From Campylorhamphus procurvoides (lineage: Eukaryota; Chordata; Aves; Passeriformes; Dendrocolaptidae), in assembly GCA_013396655.1 (NCBI GenBank), contig WBMV01001018.1, forward strand, positions 1 to 64,000: a stretch of 64,000 nt of DNA, given 5' to 3'. The notes below the pieces were generated by a model that worked only from the letters and a program-made list of their open reading frames with translations, ran no database searches and was not told where the DNA came from. The translations under genes were made by a program, and so were the position numbers. Position 1 is the first letter of the stretch; the number at the start of each line of letters is the position of its first letter. Shown piece by piece: positions 24,101 to 30,965 of the stretch.

Positions 24101-25536
24101 GCTAAGGCCCAGCTTAGAGATCACATTCAGTGCCCCTCAGAAGGGATTTCAGTGGCAGACTTGTCAAACCAGATCTGAAACCAAGAAAAGCAGAGGGAAA
24201 GTGATACAGTAGCACTGCCTTTACCTAAATTACACAGACACCTTCGTTACTTTGGGCTGTCTGTAAATATATCACATAGGAACCTCGGTTGGCACTTGGC
24301 AGAAATGAACTTCTTTTCTGGTTAAAGTGACAAGAGGTTTGGCCTTTGATATTTTCCTTCCTCCTTTAATGGAATTTCTCCCTCATGGAACACCCTTCCT
24401 CCCTTCCCCAAAAATCTGCTTTTGTAAGAGACAGGAAGTTTCAAATAGCCAATTTGAAAGACATTTGCTAAATGGTGTAACCTCTCTCACACTGCAGTTT
24501 CCCTCACCAGAAGGAAAAAAGGCTTCAGAAAGAAAAAACACTTAGAAGGAGCGCTCTGGTTAAACTGATCAAACCCAGGGGTGACTTCTCTCTGTCATCT
24601 TTCATTGTTTTCCTCTTTCAGGATGGGACATTCCTGGTAAGAGACAGCTCCAGGAAAACTGTGACCCATCCCTACGTGCTGATGGTGCTGTACCGAGACA
24701 AAGTGTACAACATCCAGATCCGCTACCAGGAGCAGGAGCACTTGTATCTGTTAGGAACTGGCTTAAAAGGAAAAGAGGTACCATGTGCTTTTCCCACTAA
24801 TTCTCTTCCTTGGGAGGGATCTCCTGTCTCATTCCTAAGTGTCAAGTGACTGTTTTCCTGGAGTGGAATTCTCCTTATGGATTTAGAGTTATTCCTGGTA
24901 GAATGTTGTTATTGCTGGAAGCCAAATCAGATTCTCCCATTTGCACTCAGGGAATGAGGGATAACCTTGGGATACAGCCATTAGAAATTCATACAGCTGG
25001 TCAGGGAATGCCTGTTTGCCACTAATGTGCCAGATAAGGGAAATACAGAGATGAGAGTAAATCATGCCCCTTTACTTTGTTCCCAGACTGGTGGCTCAGC
25101 AGTTCTGTGTGGATTTACTGGCAGAACCCTCTGAATTTATCAGTCAACTCTTTGACCTTTCAAGTACAGTCATCACATCAAGCAGAATGACAACATCACG
25201 TATAAAACAGACTGCACAAATTAATTATAGCTTGTACACGCAGTTATTGAACTACAGATTATGGCAGGATTGAAAACAGTTGATTTACTGGACCTTAAAT
25301 ATTTTTTATAAGACTGCTAAATATTTAGAGTTCTAGAAAAACCTTTTGGTTGTGCTGATTATTAATAATTCTGACATTTTTGCCATTGCCTTCTCATTTT
25401 CTCCATCCCACAGGACTTTTCTTCTGTAGCAGATATCATTGACCACTTCCAAAGGACACCCCTTCTTCTGATTGATGGAAAAGACAGAGGTTCAAGAAAC
25501 CAGTGCATGTTAAAATATGCTGCAGGACATATTTAA
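3088..25536 (+). CDS. LCP2: LCP2, SLP-76 adaptor protein (20 coding exons found, one missing)
   Basis: SLP-76 is a cytosolic scaffold of T cells, platelets, mast cells and other blood cells. After ZAP-70/Syk phosphorylation it gathers VAV1, NCK, ITK, GADS and PLC-gamma. Joined exons are 3088-3165, 6376-6422, 11552-11617, 12461-12492, 13174-13208, 14158-14365, 14697-14797, 15941-16010, 16212-16295, 17045-17070, 17151-17170, 17269-17373, 18205-18235, 18818-18830, 19816-19936, 21670-21719, 22536-22639, 23431-23508, 24622-24777 and 25414-25536. They total 1548 nt, all splice phases agree, and they end in TAA. Order of parts: N-terminal SAM domain (incomplete), acidic region with three phosphotyrosine motifs, long proline-rich middle, C-terminal SH2 domain. 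The expected second exon (about 21 codons) is not visible. Residue numbers in the exon entries allow 21 residues for it, giving 536 in total against 533 in human from memory. Identification rests on recalled similarity to mammalian SLP-76 along the whole length. Confidence 0.96.
3166..6375 (+). other. LCP2: LCP2 intron(s) where the second SAM exon should be
   Basis: I searched for a roughly 63-nt exon coding for a NYKxCE...KYxIDGxRFL-like peptide and found none. The single N of the window lies at 5323. A G run (GGGGGGG) is at about 5725. The rest is AT-rich single-copy intron DNA. Confidence 0.75.
6376..6422 (+). CDS. LCP2: LCP2 exon encoding the C-terminal part of the SAM domain
   Basis: Follows a TTTCCTTTTCAG acceptor and ends at GTAAGT. 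It encodes residues 48-62 plus two bases of 63, reading NMSENDIQKFPKLRVP across the junction, which is close to mammalian SLP-76. It begins in phase 0. Exon 1 also ends in phase 0, so the missing exon between them should be a multiple of three. Confidence 0.95.
6423..11551 (+). other. LCP2: Large LCP2 intron
   Basis: 5.1 kb with GT-AG ends, the longest intron of the gene. It holds the 22-bp minisatellite at 9527-9626 and otherwise single-copy sequence. No exon-like segment matching SLP-76 was seen. Confidence 0.8.
9527..9626. repeat. 22-bp minisatellite, about 4.5 copies
   Basis: Units start at 9527, 9549, 9571, 9593 and 9615 (partial), with consensus CCCATAGCACTYAAAACTGTAT-like sequence. 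The spacing is exact and copies diverge progressively. It lies in the LCP2 intron between 6423 and 11551. Confidence 0.9.
11552..11617 (+). CDS. LCP2: LCP2 exon, end of SAM domain
   Basis: Begins after TTTTGAATAG and ends before GTAAGT. It encodes about residues 63-85, including IVSKLSQEINKNEGR, which closes the SAM domain as in mammalian SLP-76. Enters in phase 2 and leaves in phase 2. Confidence 0.95.
12461..12492 (+). CDS. LCP2: LCP2 short linker exon (32 nt)
   Basis: Lies between TTTGTTGTAG and GTAAGT and encodes WAQTQRSPENP (about residues 85-95). The sequence is diverged from mammals. It is supported by clean splice sites and by phases that connect its neighbours in frame. Confidence 0.85.
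13174..13208 (+). CDS. LCP2: LCP2 exon with the GGWSSF motif
   Basis: Acceptor TTTCCCCCAG-type tract, donor GTGAGT. Encodes GYSQDDGGWSSF (about residues 96-107). The GGWSSF block is conserved just before the acidic phosphotyrosine region of SLP-76. Confidence 0.95.
14158..14181 (+). repeat. LCP2: Coding (GAT)7GAC trinucleotide repeat
   Basis: Seven GAT codons and one GAC at the very start of the phosphotyrosine exon encode eight aspartates. The run directly abuts the AG acceptor. Confidence 0.95.
14158..14365 (+). CDS. LCP2: LCP2 acidic phosphotyrosine exon
   Basis: Encodes residues 108-176 plus one base. It opens with eight aspartates (seven GAT codons and one GAC), followed by DYESP (Tyr116), DYESP (Tyr131) and GYEPP (Tyr148). 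These correspond to human Tyr113, Tyr128 and Tyr145, the ZAP-70/Syk sites that bind VAV1, NCK and ITK SH2 domains. The third motif has Gly instead of Asp just before the tyrosine, although Asp lies one position further back. The exon ends at GTAATT. Confidence 0.97.
14697..14797 (+). CDS. LCP2: LCP2 proline-rich exon, PLC-gamma SH3-binding motif
   Basis: Begins after TTTCTTTAG and encodes about residues 177-210, starting DRPTTT and including QPPLPPQRP, which resembles the PLC-gamma1 SH3-binding segment of SLP-76. Two donors are possible: GTGCCT at 14790 and GTATGT at 14798. Only GTATGT keeps the next two exons in the frame that matches the family. Confidence 0.92.
15941..16010 (+). CDS. LCP2: LCP2 proline-rich linker exon
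   Basis: Between CATCTGTTTTAG and GTAAGT. Encodes LPTFPHPPSNNDLSRD and onwards (residues 211-233 plus one base). Low sequence conservation is normal for this stretch. Splice phases 0 in and 1 out fit both neighbours. Confidence 0.92.
16212..16295 (+). CDS. LCP2: LCP2 exon with the GADS-binding RxxK motif
   Basis: Encodes residues 234-261 plus one base and contains PAPSIDRSTKP. The R241-S-T-K244 core is the high-affinity ligand of the C-terminal SH3 domain of GADS (GRAP2), which brings SLP-76 to phosphorylated LAT. The motif is intact and essentially the same as in mammals. Donor GTGAGT. Confidence 0.96.
17045..17070 (+). CDS. LCP2: LCP2 short exon (26 nt)
   Basis: Between CTATTTTCAG and GTAAGA. 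Encodes GKKPAIPEK (residues 262-270), comparable to the GKKP segment of mammalian SLP-76. Confidence 0.9.
17151..17170 (+). CDS. LCP2: LCP2 micro-exon (20 nt)
   Basis: Between TGTTTTCCAG and GTAAGA. Encodes PLASQL plus two bases of the next codon (residues 271-276). The split AG + A forms the arginine of RSLGEQL in the next exon, as in the mammalian RSLGE segment. Confidence 0.88.
17269..17373 (+). CDS. LCP2: LCP2 proline-rich exon
   Basis: Acceptor CCCACCTCAG, donor GTAAGT. Encodes residues 277-311 plus two bases: RSLGEQLAMMPKPPVPPS, then DRYERGNP. This matches the RSLGE...KPPLPP segment of SLP-76. Confidence 0.94.
18205..18235 (+). CDS. LCP2: LCP2 short exon (31 nt)
   Basis: Between TTTCCATTGCAG and GTAAGT. 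Encodes KQSWPPHKRNE (residues 312-322), aligned with the mammalian stretch ending in a similar Trp-Pro/Gly and basic-acidic transition. Confidence 0.87.
18818..18830 (+). CDS. LCP2: LCP2 micro-exon (13 nt)
   Basis: Between TTGGCTCCCCAG and GTGAGT. Encodes EEED plus one base (residues 323-326), corresponding to the acidic NDEDD patch of mammalian SLP-76. It is the shortest exon of the gene. Its phase (0 in, 1 out) is needed to join the flanking exons. Confidence 0.82.
19816..19936 (+). CDS. LCP2: LCP2 proline-rich exon
   Basis: Acceptor TGCCTCCCCACAG, donor GTTTGT. Encodes residues 327-366 plus two bases, including HRAVPQLCLPPHSSSTLPP and LKPPPKPG. This aligns with the mammalian LPQPALLPMSSNT region. 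Donor GTTTGT is a moderate match, but its phase 2 fits the next exon. Confidence 0.9.
21052..21440 (-). mobile_element. CR1 LINE fragment, antisense
   Basis: Reads as the complement of the avian CR1 3' region, beginning near GGTTGGCAGGGACCTCTGGG and running through the typical SLP-76-unrelated blocks 'CTCCCACTGAAGAAGTGTTC' and 'CTTTTCCAGGCTGAACAGTC'. No intact reverse transcriptase frame is present. It ends about 230 bases before an LCP2 coding exon. Confidence 0.88.
21670..21719 (+). CDS. LCP2: LCP2 proline-rich exon (50 nt)
   Basis: Begins after a T-rich tract ending TTTGAACAG and lies immediately downstream of an antisense CR1 fragment. Encodes SARNLSSTGSLPPRLHL plus one base (residues 367-383), like mammalian SNSSFPQSASLPP. 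The donor GTCTGT is weak, but its phase 1 joins the next exon as G-NNSRSPSRG, matching the family. Confidence 0.88.
22536..22639 (+). CDS. LCP2: LCP2 exon before the SH2 domain
   Basis: Acceptor CCACCTCTTTGAAG, donor GTACAA. Encodes residues 384-418, including SRSPSRGPADPRPPLPIP and ending TNTEEDE. This is the basic-proline then acidic linker just before the SH2 domain in SLP-76. Confidence 0.93.
23431..23508 (+). CDS. LCP2: LCP2 SH2 domain, first exon
   Basis: Acceptor CCAACCCCCTTAG, donor GTACTC, phase 0 at both ends. Encodes residues 419-444: GSLNHEWYVAFVSRPEAEA, then ALRRINK. The WY start and RPEAEAALRRIN helix are diagnostic of the SLP-76 SH2 domain. Base composition is richer in GC than in neighbouring exons. 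Confidence 0.97.
23521..23652. repeat. 70-bp tandem duplication in LCP2 intron
   Basis: The segment starting at 23521 is repeated from 23591 and is identical over at least 62 bases. It is GC-rich and begins only 12 bases after the donor of the first SH2 exon. Confidence 0.95.
24622..24777 (+). CDS. LCP2: LCP2 SH2 domain, phosphotyrosine-binding exon
   Basis: Acceptor TTTTCCTCTTTCAG, donor GTACCA, 52 codons in phase 0 (residues 445-496). It contains DGTFLVRDSSRK, where Arg451 is the invariant SH2 residue that contacts phosphotyrosine. It continues with YVLMVLYRDKVYNIQIRYQ and LLGTGLKGKE. In SLP-76 this domain binds ADAP (FYB1) and HPK1 (MAP4K1). Confidence 0.97.
25414..25536 (+). CDS. LCP2: LCP2 last coding exon, SH2 C-terminus and stop
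   Basis: Acceptor CTCCATCCCACAG. Encodes the last 40 residues (497-536), DFSSVADIIDHFQRTPLLLI and DGKDRGSRNQ..., ending AAGHI and TAA. This matches the end of SLP-76, where the mammalian protein ends similarly after THAAG. Confidence 0.97.
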   Translation, partial: DFSSVADIIDHFQRTPLLLIDGKDRGSRNQCMLKYAAGHI

Positions 25537-25818
25537 ATGAGACCCTAATGAAGATCACAGAAAGTATTGAAGCCTAATGAAGTTTGTAAACTTCAAAGTA
25601 CTTTCTTTTTTTTCAGCAAACTAAAATCATGGAGTCATTAAAAATCATTTTATTTCAAGAAAAAAGGACTACGTTATTTTTAAATTATGCCTCAAATGCA
25701 GTATGCTTTAAATATGATTTTCCTACAATGCCTTTGTAACTGTCCACTGATCATACTGTACCTAAGGATTTTTTATATCCTCTTGAAACTATTTCCACTC
25801 CAAATTAGATGACCCAGG

Positions 25819-25824
25819 AATAAA
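25819..25824 (+). terminator. LCP2: Candidate LCP2 poly(A) signal
   Basis: First AATAAA downstream of the LCP2 stop codon, about 283 bases after it, in AT-rich 3' UTR-like sequence. Further AATAAA hexamers occur near 26870 and 26895, so a longer 3' UTR is possible. Confidence 0.5.
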
Positions 25825-27102
25825 TATCAGTACAAGACTCTGCTTTCATAGGAGAATAACAAAGCAAGCTCTTGTTTTGGGTCAGACCTGCAGCAGCAAT
25901 TATGTTACTTCAAGTGATATAGAGTAGATCCAAACCTTGTCAAAGCTGAGGAACAGACAAAAGACAGTAAAAGTCTATTTATTGCCCAGTAAATCTAACT
26001 GTGTGCACATCTGTGAAGAGATTGTGGCTCCAGCCTGGATGTGACAGAGCCAGAGGATTCAGTGGCACCAGGAGAGCCTCCAGCCCTGAGATGCAGTTCC
26101 TGCCAGCTCTGGGCCTGGCACACTCAGCCATGGGTCTGTATTTCTCAGTTTTCTGCAGAACTGCTGTGCCCACAGACCCCACATTCCCTCTGCCACACCA
26201 CTGAGGATTCCACGCCTCCTGGGATCCTCCAGCCTCACTCAGAAACAAGCTTTCCTCTCCCTCCCTTACCACACCCCTTCCTCCAGCTGTGTCTTCCTGC
26301 CCAAATCCAGCAGTCATTTTTGGGGAAGCACATCGACAAGACTGTCACATCACCCCGTGACTCCTGCCTGCCAGAGCACACCCAAAGCTCTTAGAAAGCA
26401 CCCAGGCAGGCTAAACTTAGTTCCTCTTGCACAACTGCCTTGTCTTTTACTGGATTTTTAAAAGAAAAAACAAGAACATTCTCAGTTCTAAAATATTGAT
26501 GCGCACTGGAGCAACTGCATCAAGAGTTTTCCCCTCTCCTGTGTGAAGTGGGATTTATCCAGCTCCTTGGCTCAGTTTTCTAACAAAACCTTGGTTTGAT
26601 GTGTGGCTGACTTTGTCACTTGTTTTCTCCTTTAAAACAATTTGTGTCTGTATCACTTGAAACACTGGAACCAAAATTCAAGGTAGAAAAACACCGTCCA
26701 TACAGTCTCTAGAGCTTCTCAGATATAATAATCAGGTTTCATAAGCAGTTTAAATAGACATGTTTTGTAAATGTTATCTCCCTTTCTCAAATATTTAGCT
26801 GGGAGCTGGAATTCAAAGTAAGCAAATTTCATTTCCATGCAAATGTAAGTCCAAAATTAAAGATGAAAAATAAAATTTTAAAAATTCTTCATCTGAAATA
26901 AAACCTCAATATTTTAAAAAAACCCTCACTACTAATCTGGAAATCAGTTCTAATCTATGTTTTCTTAAAAATGCTAAAATTAAGAACGACATCCCCCACA
27001 TCACCACTGACTTTGTCAGCTGGAAGCTGCGATTCTATTTCATTGCACTGCCTTGAAATATGTGACTCAAGAAACTCAGAAATGCCTCCTGTGGAATTGT
27101 GT

Positions 27103-27108
27103 TTTATT
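27103..27108 (-). terminator. C5orf58: Candidate C5orf58 poly(A) signal
   Basis: TTTATT on the + strand reads AATAAA on the minus strand, about 850 bases after the C5orf58 stop. Another minus-strand AATAAA lies near 25976, inside the LCP2 3' region, so overlapping 3' ends are possible. Confidence 0.3.
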
Positions 27109-27845
27109 CAGTTTTAATCATCTCACTAGTGAAAGAGAAATGAAATGGAAACCAGCATAACAAATTCCAACGCTGCACATTTTCCCCAGTAGAATAAATC
27201 TCAAGTTGATTATTCAGAGAAGTATATTTGGTATCAGAATAAAAACACACCTCAACATTCAAACATGTATGATTGAATATTAATTGTATTTGAACTACAT
27301 GAGAAGAGTGGACACTCAATTGGGCCAAAAAGATTTTGGGGTGGGGTATTTGGGCCACTAAATCTCCCCTTTTTTTTGTAGCCAGGTGCATTAGGGAGTC
27401 ACTACAAAACTGGAAGGAAAAGGCCTTTTGCTTCTCCAGGAATCTGCTCTTTGGCATCATTTGTAGAAGGAGGAAGGCAGCTCAAAGGCCAAGCTGCAGT
27501 TCCTCCTTCACTGACTCTGGCTTTTCCCATTTTCTAGAGACAACTCAGATAGAAGAGCAATGACTTGACTTGAAGCAATTTCAAATCATTGTTACTGTTC
27601 CAATATGTCTTTGTCTAAAAGTGTGAAAACCTTCCTGCCCAGCTTCCTGACCTTTCTAATGAATTACATCAGTCTTTCCAGCCCTGGGGGGCTTAATTTG
27701 GGCAATGTGGGCTTAAAATCCCTCTCAGAATCAGTAACCCACTTAGGGCTTTTTCCACTCTGTATTTTCAGTTGAAACTAAATACGGTCTAACTGCAGGA
27801 AACCATGTTATTGTTGTACAGTTCAAACTTCAGTGCTTTCCATTT

Positions 27846-27854
27846 AGAAGAAGA

Positions 27855-27885
<31 letters not shown>

Positions 27886-27911
27886 GGAAGAGGAAGAAGA
27901 AGAAGAAGAAA
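27846..27911. repeat. (GAA)n/(GGAAGA)n purine microsatellite
   Basis: About 66 bases of nearly pure AAG/GAA units with a few AGG interruptions. It starts about 46 bases past the C5orf58 stop, so in that transcript it would be a CUU-rich 3' UTR tract. Confidence 0.9.
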
Positions 27912-27956
27912 CTTCACAGATATTAATAGAAGACAATGCACAAAAATGGATGTTCC

Positions 27957-28063
27957 TTAATCTGTCAAACTCCAAGTCTTTTCTTCAGCTTCTCTTAAAT
28001 CTTTGGCCTTTATAGGATGGTTGAAATTCAAAATAAGGTCACAAAGCAGTAGTTGGCTTTCCA
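27957..28063 (-). CDS. C5orf58: C5orf58 last coding exon
   Basis: On the minus strand it follows a strong acceptor, CTGTCCTTTGCCTTTCAG. It encodes a split valine, then ESQLLLCDLILNFNHPIK and KDLREAEEKTWSLTD, then TAA. The LLLCDLIL.FNHP block matches human C5orf58 almost residue for residue. The human protein continues further, so the bird C-terminus appears shorter. Confidence 0.9.
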
Positions 28064-30006
28064 CTGAAAGGCAAAGGACAGAGTATCAGCAGGGTGTGTG
28101 TGGAATGGCAGAGGCTGGTGAATGGTATCTGCACACAGTAACTTGGGAGTGTTCATCTATCAACTCAGTCACAAATTTGAAGGGGTTTTGATTGACATTG
28201 TTTACTTCAAGACAGTTAAATTAAGGTCGATATTAGCATATTAGTGATGTTTGCATTAGAAGACTACAGTGTTTCTGCAAAGGAATGACTTTGACTCTCC
28301 AACAGGTGTTTTTTCCTGGTGAACTAACACAATTCCATTGCTGTATATTCCAGTCCATAGAACTCCTGCTGACTGAACTTTCCAGAACACAAGAGCAAAT
28401 CTGTTGCTTCCTGGCCTGGGAACACAGTGGCACACAGAGAAACCCAAGCCATTCCCATTCCCATTCCCAGCTGCACCCTGAGGGCAATGCCCTGAGCAGC
28501 CTCTCGTGGAACTGCATGGGCAAGGCAGAATTACCAGTTAGTTTCTTCAGCTCACTGGACATTTTGTCAACGTTTTTAATTGCAGCCTCGAGGTTAAACT
28601 GCCCAGCAGCAGCATTTTTGGTCACCTGTATGAAATAGGAACAAAACATAACTGGTATATATGGGCATATAGGGTATATATGAGAAAGAGCACCATTGAT
28701 CCAGGTAATCATAATATAATGAATTTTTTTCTTTGATTTTCTAAAGTAATATTTTAACTAAAACTTGCCCTATTTTATAATTATCCATTTAATTATGGCA
28801 AACTGTAGCTATGGAAGGCAGGTGCTAAACACTCAGGGTGGGGTTTTTTTTCTGTTACTTTTGGTTTTTACAAACAGCTGCAATGAAATTAATCCTGTCT
28901 ACAATTTCTTCTCCTCACCAGCATTTGTTTCATTTTTGTTTTCGACCTTTTCCTACAGAATGGAAATGAAAATTAATCCAGTAATTAATTCAGCCACAAG
29001 ATGGAGCTACTGTGACATTAATGTGCATAACAGAAAGAGTCACAGAAAGAGCACTGAGTGTTAATGAACCTGCCAAAGCCTGCCTAGAAACATTTGTGTC
29101 TGTACAGGTAATTAGTTTATAATCAACATCTTTTTGCTTACTTTGGAAATCAATCCCTTTATCCTTTAATTAAAACCCATCAAAATCTAGAGACAATTGA
29201 GACTAGAAACCATTTGAATTAAGTATAATTTGAATTTTCAAATATATGCTACACTCCTTTTTAGGATTTTTTTTCCTTAGGAAAAATATTAGAAGTGAAC
29301 ATATAATGTTTTCTAGCCTAGGTATAAGCTCTCTATCAATGTGGCAAAACTCTGTGTGATTCATACATAATGTTCACTCTGTAGAACACCTCAGCATGTT
29401 GGGAAAGAAGAGCAAAAGAATGACCATACGTTTAACACAGATTCTTTGGCTGAGTCTCTCTTCCCTTCAGACAGAGGCTTGGTGTTGAGTTCATCAGCCA
29501 GGGCCAAAGATCCTAAAAAGACAACTCTCAAATTATTAAGGATTACTATATATAACGTACATACATATATATCTCACATGAAATAGCATTTGAAAACTGT
29601 AATGATTGACTCTCATCTTCATTAGTGTTTTTGAAAGCAGAGTCAGAGGTCAAACAGTTTTAATTCCTCTTGAGGAAAAATAAAAATCATGGATTTTATT
29701 TAAGAGACAGAATTTCAGAATTTTTATAGGAGTTAACCATGGAATTACTGACGGTGAATAAACATATTCCTCAAACATATTCCTATTTTTTTTAATTGAA
29801 AACTTTCTGAGAGATCTAAAGAGACATTGCAACTGTTTTCTAATACCAATGAATGGGAGGAAAAGTGAGAGCCCCCAGCAAAGCAGCCCAGTGGTGGAGC
29901 ATCCCCTACTGAGGTCTGAGCTCCCTTAGGCTGCCTGAACCCCTCCTGCTGCTCAGTGACAGAGCTGAGGTTCAGTACCAGGTCCCTGCGCTGCTTCTTC
30001 CCCCAT
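27957..30006 (-). CDS. C5orf58: C5orf58-like small protein gene (four coding exons)
   Basis: Joined exons on the minus strand are 30006-29979, 29512-29430, 28625-28535 and 28063-27957. They total 309 nt and encode 102 residues plus TAA, and all phases agree. The core ESQLLLCDLILNFNHPIK and the preceding NLEAAIKNVDKMSSELKK closely match my recollection of human C5orf58, a short protein of unknown function. The gene lies tail to tail with LCP2, 2.4 kb from its stop, as in human 5q35. No signal peptide or membrane segment is evident. The predicted helical, leucine-rich middle has no known domain. The two 3' exons are secure. The two 5' exons rest on splice sites, phase and coding-like sequence. 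Confidence 0.8.
28449..28469. repeat. Short (CCATTC)n run
   Basis: About three and a half copies of the hexamer CATTCC inside the last C5orf58 intron. Confidence 0.7.
28535..28625 (-). CDS. C5orf58: C5orf58 third coding exon
   Basis: Minus-strand acceptor TATTTCATACAG, donor GTAATT, 91 nt, phase 0 in and 1 out. Encodes VTKNAAAGQFNLEAAIKNVD, then KMSSELKKLT. It aligns with the N-terminal LNVETIIKNINTISLELKK of human C5orf58. The one-base overhang joins the last exon exactly in frame. Confidence 0.9.
29430..29512 (-). CDS. C5orf58: C5orf58 second coding exon (inferred)
   Basis: Minus-strand acceptor GTTGTCTTTTTAG. Encodes SLALADELNTKPLSEGKR, then DSAKESVLN. Two donors keep phase 0 into the next exon: GTATGG (ending at 29430, preferred) and GTGTTA (ending at 29439). 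I do not recognise the peptide. It is supported by composition, splice sites and phase only. Confidence 0.6.
29979..30006 (-). CDS. C5orf58: C5orf58 first coding exon with proposed start (inferred)
   Basis: Minus-strand ATG in a strong initiation context (GGAGGAATGG) encodes MGEEAAQGP, then donor GTACTG in phase 1. That is the only phase that continues the coding-like frame of the next exon. A strong acceptor-like tract (TTTTTTCCCCTTTTTTAG) ends at 30062, so this exon probably starts at 30061 with 55 bases of 5' UTR and an earlier non-coding exon further up. Confidence 0.5.
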
Positions 30007-30180
30007 TCCTCCTGTCTCTCCGCAGGGATCAGCACAGCCCGGGCGAGTCGAGGTGTCAACACTAAAAAAGGGGAAAAAATGGGTTGTTATTTCACTCCGT
30101 GCTTCGGCAGTGCAAGGCTGTGCTCAGCTCTGGGGACACGCTGTGCCCCTCTGTGAGTGCCCCCCAATGTCCCGGGGGGG

Positions 30181-30360
30181 GGCACAGCTCCTCTGGGGCT
30201 CTGCCCTGTGCAGGATGATGCCCCTGCCCAGGAGGGCACCAGCTCTGCAGTCTCCCTGAGCCTGTGAGGAGGGCACAGCTCCTTTGGGGCTCTGCCCTGT
30301 GCAGGATGATGCCCCTGCCCAGGAGGGCACCAGCTCTGCAGTCCCCCTGAGCCTGTGAGG
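30181..30360. repeat. 91-bp tandem duplication
   Basis: Two copies, starting at 30181 and 30272, differ by only a few bases. GC-rich, and located just upstream of the proposed first exon of the minus-strand C5orf58 gene. Confidence 0.93.
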
Positions 30361-30857
30361 GCACCCCACAAAGGCTGATGCCCCCAGAGTGCCCTGCCCA
30401 GCCCAGAGCAGCTCTGTGGGGACAGCTCTGCCTTTCTTGGGTGCTGCAGGGGCAGGTCCGTGTGCTCAGACCCAGGGGCACCAGCCCTGCCTGGCACACG
30501 GGCACAGAGCCCCTCAGCTGCTGGGGCTGCTGCCCTGGGCCCTCCAGGTGTCACCTGTGGGGATGTCCCCACTGCTCCTGAAGCACAGCCGGGCCCTCCC
30601 AGTGCCCCATCCCTGGCAGGCACGGTGGGCACCAGCAGCGAAATGCCAGAACACTGGAGACTTGAGGGTGATTTTGGGGCTTCTGTCCTGCTGCCATGGA
30701 GCTGCCTGGGCTGGCCCTGAGGAAACCAGCCCAGCTCACCCCCAGCACCTCCTCACACGTCTCTGCTGCTCCTTCCTCCACACACTCTTCCCTGCTCCTA
30801 TGTGTGGTCCCTACCATGGCAGACAGTCCTCCCAAACTTCTCCAGTGTGACTTGTAA

Positions 30858-30965
30858 AATGGTTTATGTTGGAAGGAACCACAGAGGTAATGTGGTTCTA
30901 AGCCACTAGACCAGGTTGCTCCAAGGCCCATCCAACCTGTCCCTGGGCACTTCCAGGTGCTGGTG
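30858..30965 (-). mobile_element. CR1 LINE fragment, antisense, diverged
   Basis: A block of the type TGGTTTATGTTGGAAGGAAC followed by AGGTTGCTCCAAGGCCCATC is the usual complement of a CR1 3' end. The fragment is short and diverged. Its right end is uncertain and may reach about 31060. Confidence 0.75.

Noticed and set aside
28233..28712. A 159-codon minus-strand open frame treated as one gene.
   Set aside because: Only the middle part (28535-28625) is a C5orf58 exon. The rest is intron read-through on both sides of clear splice sites.
29906..30061. A minus-strand frame reading LTPRLARAVLIPAERQEEW, which also looks coding.
   Set aside because: All its usable donors are phase 0, while the next exon needs phase 1. 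The other frame with a well-placed ATG fits. It remains a weak alternative.
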